NCBI RefSeq assembly: GCF_003597395.2 | Contig: NC_133769.1 | Coordinates: forward strand, 178,253,757 to 178,317,756 | DNA: 64,000 nucleotides | Source of the DNA: Chelonoidis abingdonii | Taxonomy: Eukaryota > Chordata > Testudines > Testudinidae | Direction of reading: 5' to 3' | In this document: piece after piece, positions 22,761 through 34,690 of the stretch | How the letters are laid out: the number at the start of each line of letters is the position of its first letter | How positions within the stretch are numbered: the first letter of the stretch is position 1 | Notes under the pieces: generated by a model | The model's input: the letters and a program-made list of their open reading frames with translations, nothing else | What the model was told of the DNA's origin: nothing | Database searches by the model: none | Program-made: the position numbers and the translations under genes

Positions 22761-25207
22761 AAACAGAGAGGGTGGAGTGGTGTAGAGGGTCGAAGGGCGG
22801 AAGTCGGGCCTTGCCTTAGATTTTTAGTCCAGTTTGTAGAGTACACAGGACCTTGCTCCTAAGGTGCTTAGAAATGGGGCTCCACTCCTCTGAACCTCAA
22901 GAAGTTCATGAGAGAGCTGGTGAGATGAGACTGTAGCTGGCATGGATTTTGAAGATCAAGAGACCAGAAGGGGCATGAAGGGACCAGAGAGTCCCAACTC
23001 CTACTGTGCTTAGAAGCTAAGTATGGAAAACTAGTGCTGCTTAAAGACAGCAGACATGGGGCCCAATTCTTCTGAACAATAGCAATTACTATCCGACCTC
23101 TCTACCCACACGTCCTAAGGTGTGTAGGGGTTGAACTCTCAATACTCCATGCTATCTTGGTCGGTGTATACGAAAAGTGGCAGTGGACACGGGGCTGGGG
23201 AAAATGCCACATAAATCCAGGATGCCCTAGGTCTAACGTGCTTGACTGCAAATGTCTACACTGCAGAAAAAAACAAACCAAAAAACAAAGCCACCAGGAT
23301 TGGTCATAGGAAATAACTTTGGAATGAGTGATCAGAAATTGATTTAATTTAAATTAAATGGAAGGATAAAACTGAAGTAATCAACTGTGATTTTTTTTAT
23401 TTCAAAAGAGCATTTACTGGGAAATATAGGGCATTAGTTAAAGTAGTAAATTGTACTGAAGACCTTAAGTAAATTTTATGCCATTCTCTCACTCTTTATA
23501 GGACAAAAAGACTCCCAGTTTACCATTAGGTGCCTGGACAGAGGTTAGGAGAGATGTCCAGAGGCTTGCTATTCTCTCTATCCTGCAGTGCCTCCAGGGG
23601 ACATCCAATTAGCTTTCCTGGCTAAGACTGGGGTTAAGAAGCAGGATTTGAGAAGTTCGCAGAGTTTTGTTTAGGGTAGGGAGGAATCCCAGTCTGAGGG
23701 CAAGTGATCATCACAAATTCCATAACTTCAGCAGCAACTAGCTCCTTTTGTGCCTGAGAAACTTGTATGAGATCCCTACTAAAAGTTACAGTCTCATTCA
23801 GGCACATTGCTGACACTAACCTGCATGAGATCCCCAAAAGGTGCAATCTACTTTATGTATTCTGTTGAGACTGTAGTCTCTGCAGGGGGGGGACCTGACT
23901 GAAGTTCCAAAGGTTTAAAGTATCATAAATGGCAATTTGTCTAATTTCTAACTACAATACTTCTCTAATTTCCATGAATCTTAGCTATTAGTCTCATAGA
24001 ACTTGCAAGGTATGTTAACTTTACCAGCAATGATTGTATTTTTTCTGAAGTTACAATCTCTGTCAAATGTAAATTCCATACACCTTAGCTATTTCTGTCA
24101 TTAAATGATAAGCTCCATCACTGATTCAAACAGAGAAAAACAGCAATGATTCATTGTGGTTAAGAGATCTGCTGGCAGTGAATACACAAAAGACTCACAT
24201 GAGTTACAAGTGCCACTGCGAAACCAGCAGAGTTTGTAACTTCTTTTAACCCTGAAAGTGATAAAAATAAAATTCTCTGAGATTAACATCTGCCAGCTGC
24301 CTGTAAGGTATTTGAACCCTGGATGGAATGATTCATAAATGTTACTAATTGCTAGCTTCACTGGTTTGTGAGCACAAAAACAATGAGACCTAATACAATA
24401 AATACAGAGAACCCTCCAAAATTCTGGTTTCTGTCACCTTGCCTACTGAGTTTATAAATTATGAGCCTAAAATGAACAGCTCAGGAATATTTTAATTTAC
24501 TAGAGATGACACTTATAAAGGTCAAAAACACATGCCACTGCAAAATATAAAAGTTTAGCCTCATACAATACAGTGATTCCCATCATTAGGGAACGTAAAT
24601 GAGGAAGTCACAGAAACTATAGTCCTATGTTGTTGCAAAGACATTCATACACATCTCCATAAATCAGCAGGTTACCTTAGGTGATCAGCTCTGGAGGGGT
24701 TAGAGCCTATTTGCTTCTGCCTGTTCTACAACTGAGCTAGGGTGTTGCCACAACAGCTGTATACGAGAGAAAGAACAGCCCATGTACAAACCATGTCACC
24801 CCCTTTGGCTGCATATTTTAGTCAAAAAGTGGCATGATAATTGTTTACAGCATAAAGTTACATTGAATACACTGCCAGATGGCAATCCATTCCCTCCAGT
24901 GTATCTGATCCACCACGCTTCTGTGTTCTGTTCCTACTCTGAGGTTGTGCTATAGGTAGGAAGTTGCTGTGACTGGTAGAACACCAAAATTTTCCTCAGG
25001 GCTTTCACACACCTCCAGCTCCAGTGCTTATGGAGGAGAAAGGGAGAGTTAGAACCACTGTCCTCCTGAGAAAGCCTACACAGTTCCAAAGCAGGGCCAC
25101 TTGAGAGAATCTGAAAGGGAGTAGAACTTTTAAACCACACCAGAGAGTCTTTTAAATTCATAATGGATTATTTTTATGTACAGAAAAACAAAAAACTCTT
25201 AAGACTC

Positions 25208-25464
25208 AGGGTTAGTCTACACTGGCAATGCTATAGCGCTGCCATGGCAGTGCTTTAACATGGCTTGTGTAGTCATGGCAGAGCACTGAGAGCTCTCCCA
25301 GTGCTCTAAAAAACCCACCTCCATGAGAGGCATGGCTATGAGCACTGGTGCACTGTTTACATTGGCGCTTTACAGCGCTGAAATTTGCTGTGCTCAAGGG
25401 TGTGTTTTTTCCACCCCGAGCGAGACAGTTGTAGCGCTATAAATTTTCAGTGTAGACAAGCCCT
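25208..25464. mobile_element. TIR-type MITE
   Basis: Begins 'agggttagtctacactggca' and ends 'cagtgtagacaagccct', forming terminal inverted repeats. Internal 'tatagcgct' and 'tacagcgctg' words repeat in inverted order. Non-coding; the superfamily is not certain (PIF/Harbinger-like termini are my best guess). Confidence 0.7.
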
Positions 25465-25528
25465 CACTGTAGCATCAGCATTACCGTGGAAGTTACAAAA
25501 ACTGAAAAGGCAGTAGCAGGGAACAGAT

Positions 25529-25536
25529 ATGCAAAT
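25529..25536. promoter_or_regulatory. Octamer motif (Oct-1/POU site)
   Basis: Perfect ATGCAAAT in TATGCAAATAA, in unique-looking intron sequence. Confidence 0.3.
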
Positions 25537-26349
25537 AAGCTGAAAAAATTTGACTGATTCCACCTACTGACAGGAAACATCCATCAACCTTGGATTAGTA
25601 CAGGGAACACTCAATTGTCCTTACATGTATTGTTATTAAAGCCCTGCACAAAGAACATGGAGAGAATCAACAGCATAAAATGTTGCAAATAGCCAGGTTC
25701 ATTACAGTTCCTAGAATTGAAATGAAGGGAGAATACGCTTATTATTGTTACTGAGGAAAATGAAGCGAAAGAATGATTGTTTATTCCATTCAATGAACCC
25801 AGACTTCTCTAAAAGCAATGAGAATCATTTCTTACAATTAAAATTTCCCCTAACTCATAACCTGGACTTGTCTGCAGAGACAGGCTAATTCTAAGTTATT
25901 TCATTCTATTTACTTTTTCATTTGGAGTTCTCATTTCTACTCCTTGTTTCCAAAAATAATTAGTATATTAAATGGCATCCAGAAAGGAACTAATAGCACA
26001 AAATAGTATTTTTTAAAATCTAACTAAAGGTAAAAACATGAATTATGTTATTAATATAATTTTAATTTTAAAATAATACATAAGGAACTCTTTACTCTCC
26101 ATCACCTACAAGCAGCTCTTTAGGGAACTCTAAAGTAAAAGTGTCCTAGAATTGTGATATTAGGGAAAATAGAGAAGAACCTAATAGGTGTCAAAGTCTA
26201 CATCAGCTCCCATCAGCAACCCTATCTCTCTATAGAGGTAACATTGCAAGAATGGGAAAAAAATTACTATTCTATGTGAGATCTGCATAAATGAACAGTT
26301 AAAATATACCGTAGTTAATATATTAAATGGCAAACAGAAGTCCCTAAGG

Positions 26350-26709
26350 GAGTGGTCCCCAACCTTTTCGTCTGGCGGGCACCAGACCAAGGACCACTGC
26401 GGTGGTTGAGCACCCGCCGAAATACTGCCGAATTTTGGCAGCATTTCGGCAGCAACGCCTCTCGATGACGCCGCTTGCCATTGACAAGTGACATCATCAA
26501 GAGGCGCCCCTGCCGAATTTCGGCGGCGATACCTCTCGATGACGTCACTTGTCAACAGCAAGCGGCGTCATCGAGAGGCGTCCCTGCTGAAATGCCGCTG
26601 AAATTCAGCAGCATTTCGGTGGGTGCTCTCCCGGGGGCCAGGACGCAGGTGCATTAAGATGCCCCCGCAGGTGCCATGGCGCCCGCAGGCACCGCTTTGG
26701 GGACCCTTG
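26350..26709. mobile_element. hAT MITE with internal palindromes
   Basis: TIRs 'gagtggtccccaacctt' and the complement of its other end ('ctttggggacccttg'), flanked by the perfect 8-bp duplication CCCTAAGG (26342-26349 and 26710-26717). The GC-rich interior is built of inverted copies of 'gatgacgtcacttgtca' and 'ccgaaatgctgcc'-type words. The open frames here are compositional. Confidence 0.88.
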
Positions 26710-26715
26710 CCCTAA

Positions 26716-26987
26716 GGATATGACTACACTGCAATGAGACACCTGTGGCTAGTCCATGCTGCTGACTTGGGCTAAAGGGCTGTTTAACTGTGGTGTAGAT
26801 GTGCGGGCTTGGGCAGCCACCCAAACTCTGGGACCCTCCCACCTCACATGGTCCCAGAGCTCAGACTGCAGCCCAAACCCATGCATCTACACTACAGTTA
26901 AACAGCCCTTCAGCCTGAGCCCTGGGAGCCTGAGTCAGCTGGCACAGGCCAGCCACAGGTGTCTAACTGCAGTGTAGACACATCCCG
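26716..26987. mobile_element. Foldback MITE
   Basis: About 270 bp that is largely its own reverse complement: 'actacactgcaatgagacac' and 'ctgtggctag' at the left pair with 'ggccagccacaggtgtctaa' and 'ctgcagtgtagaca' at the right, and 'gctgtttaactgtggtgtag' pairs with 'ctacactacagttaaacagc'. It directly abuts the hAT element, whose left duplication copied its first bases. Confidence 0.8.
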
Positions 26988-26991
26988 AGGC

Positions 26992-27300
26992 CTGGTCTAC
27001 ACTGGGGTGTGTGTGGGGAGGGTGGTGAATCAATCTAAGATACACAACTTCAGTTACGAGACTAGCGTAGCTGAAGTTGACGTATCTTAGATTGACTTAC
27101 TTTGCATCCTCACAGCGCGGGATTGACGGCCGCCGCTCCCCCGTCAACTCCATTTCTGCCTCTCGCCCTTGCGGAGTTCTGGAGTCAACGGGGAGCGTGT
27201 TCAGGGATTGATGTATCACGTCTAGACGAGACATGATACATCAATCCCCAACAGATCGATGACAACCCGCCGATTCGGTGAGTAGTGTAGGCATACCCTA
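26992..27300. mobile_element. TIR-type MITE
   Basis: Begins 'cctggtctacactgg' and ends 'agtagtgtaggcataccct'. Interior inverted repeats: 'tcaatctaagatac' with 'gtatcttagattga', and 'gattgatgtatcac' with 'atgatacatcaatc'. Another member of the group that generates 'gtctacact' termini across the window. It lies only 135 bp from the ATG-containing POU2F1 exon. Confidence 0.75.
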
Positions 27301-27434
27301 AGACTAAAAAAAACCATAAGAAATGTACACAAAACAGCCCAAGTATTCATATACAAATAAAGGAGATTCTCCCTTTTAAAGCCATCCAATTCTCCCAGAA
27401 GGCCAGATCTCAACACTAAATGTTCATTTCTTAC

Positions 27435-27500
27435 CTGTGTTCCCATCCCCACTCTCCATTGGTGGTTTACTGGTTTCTGACGGATTGTTCATTCTTGAGT
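27435..27500 (-). CDS. POU2F1: POU2F1 exon containing the MNNPSETSKP start
   Basis: A 66-bp exon. On the minus strand it reads AC TCA AGA ATG AAC... and encodes (D)SR-MNNPSETSKPPMESGDGNTG, leaving in phase 1. The acceptor is TTTCTTAATCCAG (AG at 27501-27502) and the donor is GTAAGAAATG (27434 down). The ATG (27490-27492) has A at -3, so it could serve as a start. The two leading bases complete a codon from an upstream exon, so longer isoforms can read through SR into this Met, as is known for mammalian POU2F1 isoforms with an alternative first exon. The upstream exon is not in the window. Residue numbers used here count from this Met. Confidence 0.95.
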
Positions 27501-27635
27501 CTGGATTAAGAAAGAGTTAAAGAGATATAAAAGTAATAAAATGGAAAATATTGATGTTGTCTTTTTTAACAAGCTAAGTATAAAATATTACAAGCCTGAA
27601 TGACATATATCTCACATACAATGATGATGATCAGA

Positions 27636-27725
27636 GATGGGATCACAGAAATGTAGGGCTGGAAGCGACTTCAAGAACACCGAGGGATGCAATGGCGAGT
27701 CTTCCAATCATGGACTGGGCCACTG
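27636..27725 (-). mobile_element. CR1 3'-end fragment
   Basis: 'cacagaaatgtagggctgga' then 'agcgacttcaagaacaccga' is the complement of a CR1-type 3' end ('...ggtc..ttccagccctac'). Short and diverged. Confidence 0.65.
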
Positions 27726-28189
27726 TTTTAAAGGATAAATCTCAGCAGCCACATACACAAAACAAAAAAATGTTGAGAGACTAACAAAGGATTCAACAGG
27801 GCAAGGGTGCCCAATACTGTGAAAGAATTATAGATGCAAAGGTCTGGTGAAAAAAGCAGCAATTTATAGATTAAAAAATGCTGGTTTATGCTATGTCCAA
27901 ATATATTTTGTTTTTCATAAATAAGGAAATTCAGTTATTAGAAGGAGAAATATTTATCTAGTCCTGCATGTTTACTTGATAAGAATGTCATCAGTGTTAC
28001 ATTATTTTTTAAGTCTCTTTTCAGCCTCCTTGTGGGTCAATCTCAAAGTGTGTGCTCCTAATTTTCAAATCTGTCAATTTAATATGGTTAGGCTTGGCAG
28101 AATTTGATTTTTAATTTTGTTTTATAACTTTGACAAATAACAGGTTTATTATAAAGCTTTTTCATTAATTTAAATTTTCACAGTTCTGC

Positions 28190-28500
28190 ATATTATGGGG
28201 GAGGGGGGCATTCAGAAGGGGTCAGACAATTATTTAATGACAGTAGATATTGACATTGAAAAAGTTAAAGCTTTACAACCATTTAAGCATAATTTGTCAA
28301 CATCACATGACAAAACATAAGAAGTAAATATCCTTAAATCAAGCTCAAATAAGTTCTCAAGTAGCTTTTTTCTTACCTTACCTATCTGTAAATCGCAATT
28401 ACTATCAATGAAAATATTTTTTCATCAGTTTGTGTGTATGGTGAAATTTACATTTACTGATATTTATTAATAAAAATCTGATCCTGCCAAGATTAAATAT
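28190..28500 (-). repeat. Three-copy dispersed AT-rich repeat, copy 2
   Basis: Reverse complement of the repeat at 13710-14025 (shared 'actgatgaaaaaata', 'gataggtaaggtaagaaaa', 'ttaaggatatttact'). The 'ggtcagacaattatttaatg' part is also found at 44268-44440. Confidence 0.7.
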
Positions 28501-28824
28501 AGTGAACGCAGCAGAGAGCCTTCCCAGGTGGCAGGGAGAGAATACAGTTTTGAGCATCTAACAGCTGCTGTCAGTACAGTATCAACCCTAACTCAGGCCT
28601 TCTCATGTCTTGCTGGTAACCGCAGCATCTCACATTACCATAGACACAAGACAAGACAGACTATGTCAAGTGGTTAAACAGAATAATTTGGACGGAGAAA
28701 AACAAAAAAAATCCTCGAACTCATCTTCCATCCTCAATGAGCTCAACATAAAACTTTTGATTCAGGGTGTTCTTTTGATGGCTGTTTAAGAGGGTTGCTA
28801 CTGTAACTGGTTTTCATTAAAGCA

Positions 28825-28885
28825 GCAGTTCAAAAACTATGATCCATTGATCAATGGTCTGCAGAGGGCTGGCCACTGCCACTAC
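28825..28885. mobile_element. Probable hAT MITE end fragment
   Basis: 'cagcagttcaaaaactatga' then 'ggtctgcagagggctgg' resembles the 'cagtggttctcaaactgtgg' termini of hAT MITEs. The other end and the target duplication are not identified. Confidence 0.35.
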
Positions 28886-29854
28886 CTGCTCTAGCTTGTT
28901 CCAGTTGCTTCTACAGGCGTCCAGAATCTTTGTTGCCTAGTAGACTGAAAAAGCAGTTGGAAATAATTAAATGAAGCCAGCCTCCGTCTACTCGCATCAG
29001 CTACTAAATAGGAGAGGAAACTGGAGTCACCCCCAGATACCACAACTACCATTGGTACTGAAAATGACAACCAGCAAAAGGAAAGGCATGAAAAGAAGCA
29101 CAAGAGAAAGAATGATCAGAGCTGGACAGCATGTCCAGCCAAGTGGGGAAGAAAGAAACCAGCCACAAAAAAGCTTGTGTGGGAAGAAAGGAAAACAAGC
29201 AGACCAGGCAGCAGAGAGGCATATGCAGGGCTGGAGAAGAGATAGGAAGGAGAAAGTCAGGTGAAGAGCAACAGAAGTGAGTGAGTAGTTTTTTGGGTTT
29301 TTTTAAGTCAAAGGTCATTAATTCAGTTAAAAATACATCAATAACTTTCCTGATGTAACTTTTCCATGTGAATAACCGTTGTAGTTCACCTAGGTATGAT
29401 TTGAAAAATCCAGTCATCTATAAAAAGTAGGAACCTTTCCCAAGTGAGGGGCATCAGCTTTTACAGAATCTCAATGTTTGTTGTGTTTTTGTTGTTGTGT
29501 TGGGGGTTTTCTTTTGCGGGAGTGGGGATATTCTAGCCTGTATGGCTGAGATTAAACCTTTTGAATTTGAGCCAACTTTAATGGATACACTGATGTCTGC
29601 CTGAGCTAGCTGACACACACATCCAGAACCAATGTCATTGAAGAGTGTAGGAGGTGGCACTGACTCAGAGTGTCCAGGAGAGGCCCAGCTGCCATGTCAG
29701 AGAATAGGGAGCACTGGTGTGAGTGTGTCTTGCAACATCCCCCATCTCCTGAAACAGGAATGTGTCAGTCCCACTTTTGCTGTAATGGGCATGAGGAGAG
29801 AGAACACTCCAGCAGAGGGGTATTAGTCAACTATCCCAGTAGAAGGGTTTATGG

Positions 29855-30548
29855 CAGGCGGACGCAAACTACGGCCCGCGGGCTGGATCTGGTCCACCAA
29901 CTATTTTAAGCCAGCCCTCGAACTCCCGCTGCGGAGTGGGGTCTGGGGCATGCCCCGCTCCAGCGCTCCAACTGAAGCCCAGTTCCTACGCGTTCGAACA
30001 GCCCCACTCCAATGGCCCCCTCCAGCACTCCAACAGAGAAGGGACACGCCACTGCTTCTGGGAGCCACTTGAGGTAAACACCACCCGGAGCCTGCACCCC
30101 TGAGCCTCTCCTCACACCCCAGCCCTGATCCCCTTCCCTCCCTCTGAACCCCTCGATCTCAGCCCGGAGCACGCTCTTGCATCCCAAATCCCTCATCCCC
30201 AGCCCCACCCCAAGGCCCACACCCCCATCCAGAGCCCGCACCCCTTCCTGCACCCCAACCCCCCTACCCCAGCCCTGATCCCCCTCCCACCTGCCAAACC
30301 CCTCAATCCCAGGCCGGAGTATGCTCCTACACCCCAAATGCCTCATCTCCAGCCCCACCCCAGAGTCCTCAGCCCCCCTCCCGCACCCTGAACTCCTCAT
30401 TTCTAGCCCCATCCAGGAGCCCGCACCCCCAACCAGAGCCTTCACCCCCCTCCCACACTCCAGCCCCAATTTTGTGAGCATTCATGGCCCTCCATACTAT
30501 TTCTATTTCCAGATGTGGCCCTCAGGCTGAAAAGTTTGCCCACCACTG
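29855..30548. mobile_element. hAT MITE, 694 bp, C-rich interior
   Basis: TIRs CAGGCGGACGCAAACTACGG and, at the other end, the complement of CAGTGGTGGGCAAACTTTTC. Flanking 8-bp duplication GTTTATGG / GTCTATAG (6 of 8). The interior is a C-rich series of 'ccccagccccaccc' and 'cccgcacccc' words, which explains the long Gly/Pro-rich open frames on both strands (for example 30481-29906). Same family as 44878-45592. Confidence 0.85.
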
Positions 30549-33500
30549 GTCTATAGGATGTGATTGGAGGGTTCCTTCAAGCCCCTTCCCATCCATACAG
30601 CCATCAACTTGGTAAAGTACTGTCAACAAGACTTTTATTGGGATCAAACAGCCCTCAGCCAGGTGGCCAGGAGAGGGTCTAATGCCACTGGTCTTCAGAT
30701 TGGCTGGGCCCTGGCTCCTCAAGGCTGTAACTCCCCAGAGGGAAACCTCTGTTTACTGACACCATAGCAAAGAGCTGTTTGTATGCCCCTGGCCCCGCCC
30801 ACCTCTCACAGATGGGTCTGTGTGTAGGACCAGCATACACGGATTTACTTGGATGGGGCACTACCCAGCACTAAATTTGTTGAGGGAAAGCACTGGAAGT
30901 GGCAACTAGCATTAATTGCAGGCTCTGATTTTAGTCAACAAGAAACCGGAGACTTGATCCAAGTAATGATGAATGAATGACCTCTAGATGACTTAGCAAG
31001 AGGACTCGGAATACCAGTGTATTTCAGTGTAGTAGCAACCTTGGGCTAGCAGGTTTTTCAATCCCTGAACCCAGGGGATGTTATGAATTCATAAAGGGGA
31101 AAGAAGTTGGTCAGCATGATCACAAGTGGAAGGGGCAGAGGTCATAAGATCATTTCTCTGTTAAGCTGTGGTCCACACTATGAAAAAGGATTAAGCCTCT
31201 GCATGAAGCAAATAGCACTGTGCTTCCCATAAGACTTCATTACAGAGACTAAAGAATTGGGGCCCTGATCCTGACTGGGGCCTCTAATGGCACATTATTA
31301 TAAATAAATTGCTATTATTGAAGCTACTGAAGAAAATTAATTGGGTACAGTGCACTGCGGAATATAGTAGACATTCCGCCTCTCTTTTTACAGAAGGCTC
31401 ATGCAATATGAAAATATTTTGCTCCACACCTAGTGGATGATCAGTAGTTTGTCTTTAAAGAAACTGCAAATACCATTCCACAGGGCAACAAGAATAGTGT
31501 TTGCCAGACTGCACTGGAAAATCAAGGCTTCAGAAAGAGGTTTTTAGTGGTTGTTTAGTGTTAAATGTATATGGGGAATTTAGGTAGGTAGTAAAATGTG
31601 CTTGCAGTAAGAATATTTTATTATAAAGATTCACCTCTGGCAGCAATATATTTGCAATGTTCTGTATTCCATCAAACCCCCAAACACCATAACAAGTAAA
31701 GGGATAAACCTGCTGTAGAAACTTCCTGCCAGAACTGCTTTGAACCCAAGAAGGATAAACCTTCATTACTATTTCACCAGCTTGAACAAAACCTTGTGGG
31801 TGTGTGGAGGGTGATGTTCTATCTTTATTTTACACAGAAAGGGTCAAGCACTCTACAGCGTTTCCATTGCAAATACCATCACATGCATCTGAAGCACAAT
31901 ACTGTTATGAACAAAATAGACACTTATCTATAGGGCAAAGACCTACAATAATGTAATTGATTTGTTTTGTAGATACTCAAAAGAATTTTCATTTGCAATT
32001 AAAAAAAAATAAGAGAGTGTTAACACCTTTTCTCCCTTTAGATTTTTCTTTGAGTTTTAAATAAAGGCTGTGCTGCAGATTTCTGTCAAGAGCACCTAAA
32101 AACAAACCTCAAGCACAGAAAGAAAGACTGAAAGCAGCAGGTGCATGACTGAAATCAAACTCAGAGCCGCTTTTACATTCATTCTTGTGACTCTGATAGC
32201 AGAGTTTGAGTGTGACACAAGGCACTACTGTTCAGGCTTTCACTGCCTCTCTGATATTTCAAAAGGTATTCAGAAAAAAACTAAAAAGCAGAGGATGGAC
32301 AAGACCGGAATGATAGCTAAATTGCAAATTAAGCAATGTGTACATGTAAAATCATCTTAAAATAGATTTTCACGAACTGTTTCCCCTCACACCCATGCAA
32401 GGGAAACTGCCCCCCAATACTCCATCAGAAGCAGCATAAATAATTCCCTGGGAAACATAGGTCAGAGGGATTCCTCAACGCCAGCAAAACAACCAAATAG
32501 GTCACTTATATATGAATCTTGGACTCAAACTTGCAACTGCCGCATATCTGGAAATATGCATGTTCAAATGTCTACTTAAAAACAAACATCAGACTAATTA
32601 TGGTCCAGTTATACCTTTTATTATAGAACTAAAAAGGAAATACTCCTAGGTTCAATATGTGGAATTCAGAGCTCTGAAAATAACACACTACCTATTGCAA
32701 AAAAACAATTATTACAAATAACTTTTAAAATATAGAAAAGGGAAGAAATATGAGTACAGGCCTAACAGGCTGCTAAATGGAAATACATTATCCCAGTACC
32801 TTAAGCATAGCTTGCATCAGAATCAATGGCAACTGTGACCTCCACCTTATTTTCCATTACACAAGAAGAAACCTTGATATTATGTCAGAAAAACACACAT
32901 ACACACACAAACTATAGGTTATGTGAAGAGGTGATGAGTAAGTAGTTTGAAATTGGAATTGTTTTTAAAAAATATAAAAAACAAAAAAAAAAACAAAAAA
33001 AAGAGTATATGGATCTGCAAGTCCTAAATCTTAAAATCTGTCAGATGATTCTCAGAATAAAATCCCAAAAGCAAAAAGTTTTGTATTGAGTATCACCCAA
33101 ATTCAAGAGCAAATCTATTTTTATCAATGCCAAAAAGTACAATTCTCCTGAATCAGGAAAAAACTGGAATAGTAAGGTGGCACTTGCTGTTTACTCGCGA
33201 GCTTCACTTTTAAAATGCCTTCTGCAGATCCTGCATATGTGATTAAGCCACCATGCATAGTCAATCTCACACCCTCTATTTCCATACTAAACGCTTATAA
33301 GAAAGAGCAGAGCTGGTACCCACCTAGAACATAGTCACTGCAGTCCAACATTGCTGTGAAATCCTCTACAGGTTCAGATAGTCCAAGGAAAGAAATAAAG
33401 AGGGGGAAGACTATTTCTAACAAATTTATGCTACTGCTCTCAACAGAACAAGAAAGGGAGTGGAGGTGAGGGGGAGAAATACAACTTCAGTTACACCATA

Positions 33501-33639
33501 GCAATCTTCAGCTGAACAGGGGAACTTCAGTTGGTCTGTGGAGTTTTAGTCTCTCCTACTAGCTGTGCCTGACATTGTCAAGGCGACTGAAGCGTGAAAA
33601 GTTCCCCTTTTTGTAATAAAACAGAAACAAAGATTGCAG

Positions 33640-33900
33640 CTGGCAGTTTCCATAATGAAGCTTAATCAGTATGCGCCTGATTAGGGCCTTATGCAAATCT
33701 CCCCTCGTTAGCACAGCAGCCAGCACTTTGAAGTCCATGAACAATTCATTTGCAGAGTACACTGAAAGCGTTCCCTGCATAATTTAAATCATGGTATAAA
33801 TATTTATCAGCTCATTTGCATATTAATTGGCAGTGCATGAAGGGAAAAATTATCTCCCAAGTGCCAGCATAATAATTAGGGAACAAAATGAAATCTCTTC
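33640..33900. promoter_or_regulatory. Candidate enhancer with two octamers
   Basis: Repeat-free 260 bp containing TTATGCAAATC (octamer ATGCAAAT, 33691-33698) and CATTTGCATATTAATTG (octamer ATTTGCAT, 33814-33821). A near match ATTTGCAG lies at 33748-33755. TAAT cores and a TTTAAATC/ATTTAAAT cluster accompany them. Two perfect POU sites 123 bp apart inside the Oct-1 gene suggest an autoregulatory element. Function is inferred from motifs only. Confidence 0.45.
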
Positions 33901-34479
33901 CAATAGCTTGGCTTCTCAGACCTAACTCAAGCACAGTACTCGTGGAGTAGGGAGGAAGAGACACAGAGTTCTGTTAAAATGCCACTGAAATGACACATAC
34001 AAATTAGAAACAACTCTACAGACTTTAGCACCTTTAATCTTATTCCTGCTGGCAACAATAACTTCAGTAATAAAGGGGATTTGGAAAAAGCTTTCTGTAG
34101 CATCCAAATAATCCAACAAAACAATCAGTAAGGTAGGAGCTGAACACAGAGATGTCAACCTGGTGTCTTCCAAATGTTAACATGATCTGTCACAAGATGG
34201 TCTCACTCAAAAACAGAAGGCAACATTAGGGGCAGGGAAGCAGCACACACTTCTTTTTAAATGGTCAGAAAAGCCTGGTGATTCATTATCTGCTAATAGC
34301 TTTGCAACGCTAAATTAACAGCAGTGTATATGTCCAATATTGTGTAACATTTGACACCTGTTAATCTATCCCATGTGATGTTGCAAATAATTTTTACGCT
34401 ATCAAAGGATTTCCAAGTAAAAACTATTAATCCCTTCTACAAGTGTAAACTGAAAGCTAAATAAAGCTTACTCTGGAGC

Positions 34480-34690
34480 TCGGCTTCCAGGAGAGGGATA
34501 CTTGAGATCCAGATTGTGGTCCTTGGACCACCTATGATTGGCAGATTCTTGCCCAGCAATCTGCGGAATTAAACATTTTGAGACCCAAGCAAAAAGGGAG
34601 TGGAGATTGGGAGTGGTTGTGGTCCATGAAAGGATATTTCTTACAAAGTGGTCCACAGAATGAACATACCAGAGAACCACAACTTTAGAC
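34480..34690. mobile_element. Possible decayed hAT MITE
   Basis: Contains 'gtggtccttggaccac' (a 16-bp palindrome) and ends 'tggtccacagaatgaac', 'agagaaccacaactttagac', reminiscent of hAT MITEs with 'agttgtggttctc' termini. The second terminus is unclear. Confidence 0.35.

Larger units (their letters stand above)
10771..27434 (-). other. POU2F1: POU2F1 intron (16.7 kb, repeat-rich)
   Basis: Phase-1 intron between the ATG exon and the GLDFQKQ exon. It contains CR1, Penelope-like, DIRS, SINE, hAT and TIR-type MITE insertions, listed separately. Stretches without a feature I can name: 10985-11800, 20320-21390, 21510-21890 and 22770-25205 (AT-rich unique-looking intron; an octamer TATGCAAATAA lies at 25528-25538). 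Confidence 0.85.

Noticed and set aside
22790..23130. Continuation of DIRS copy E beyond the recombinase remnant
   Set aside because: Colinearity with copy C is lost after about 22760, so no further DIRS sequence is claimed.
29906..30481. 191-codon Gly-rich open frame on the minus strand
   Set aside because: It lies wholly inside the hAT MITE 29855-30548 and results from its C-rich units; no start context, splice signals or family motif.
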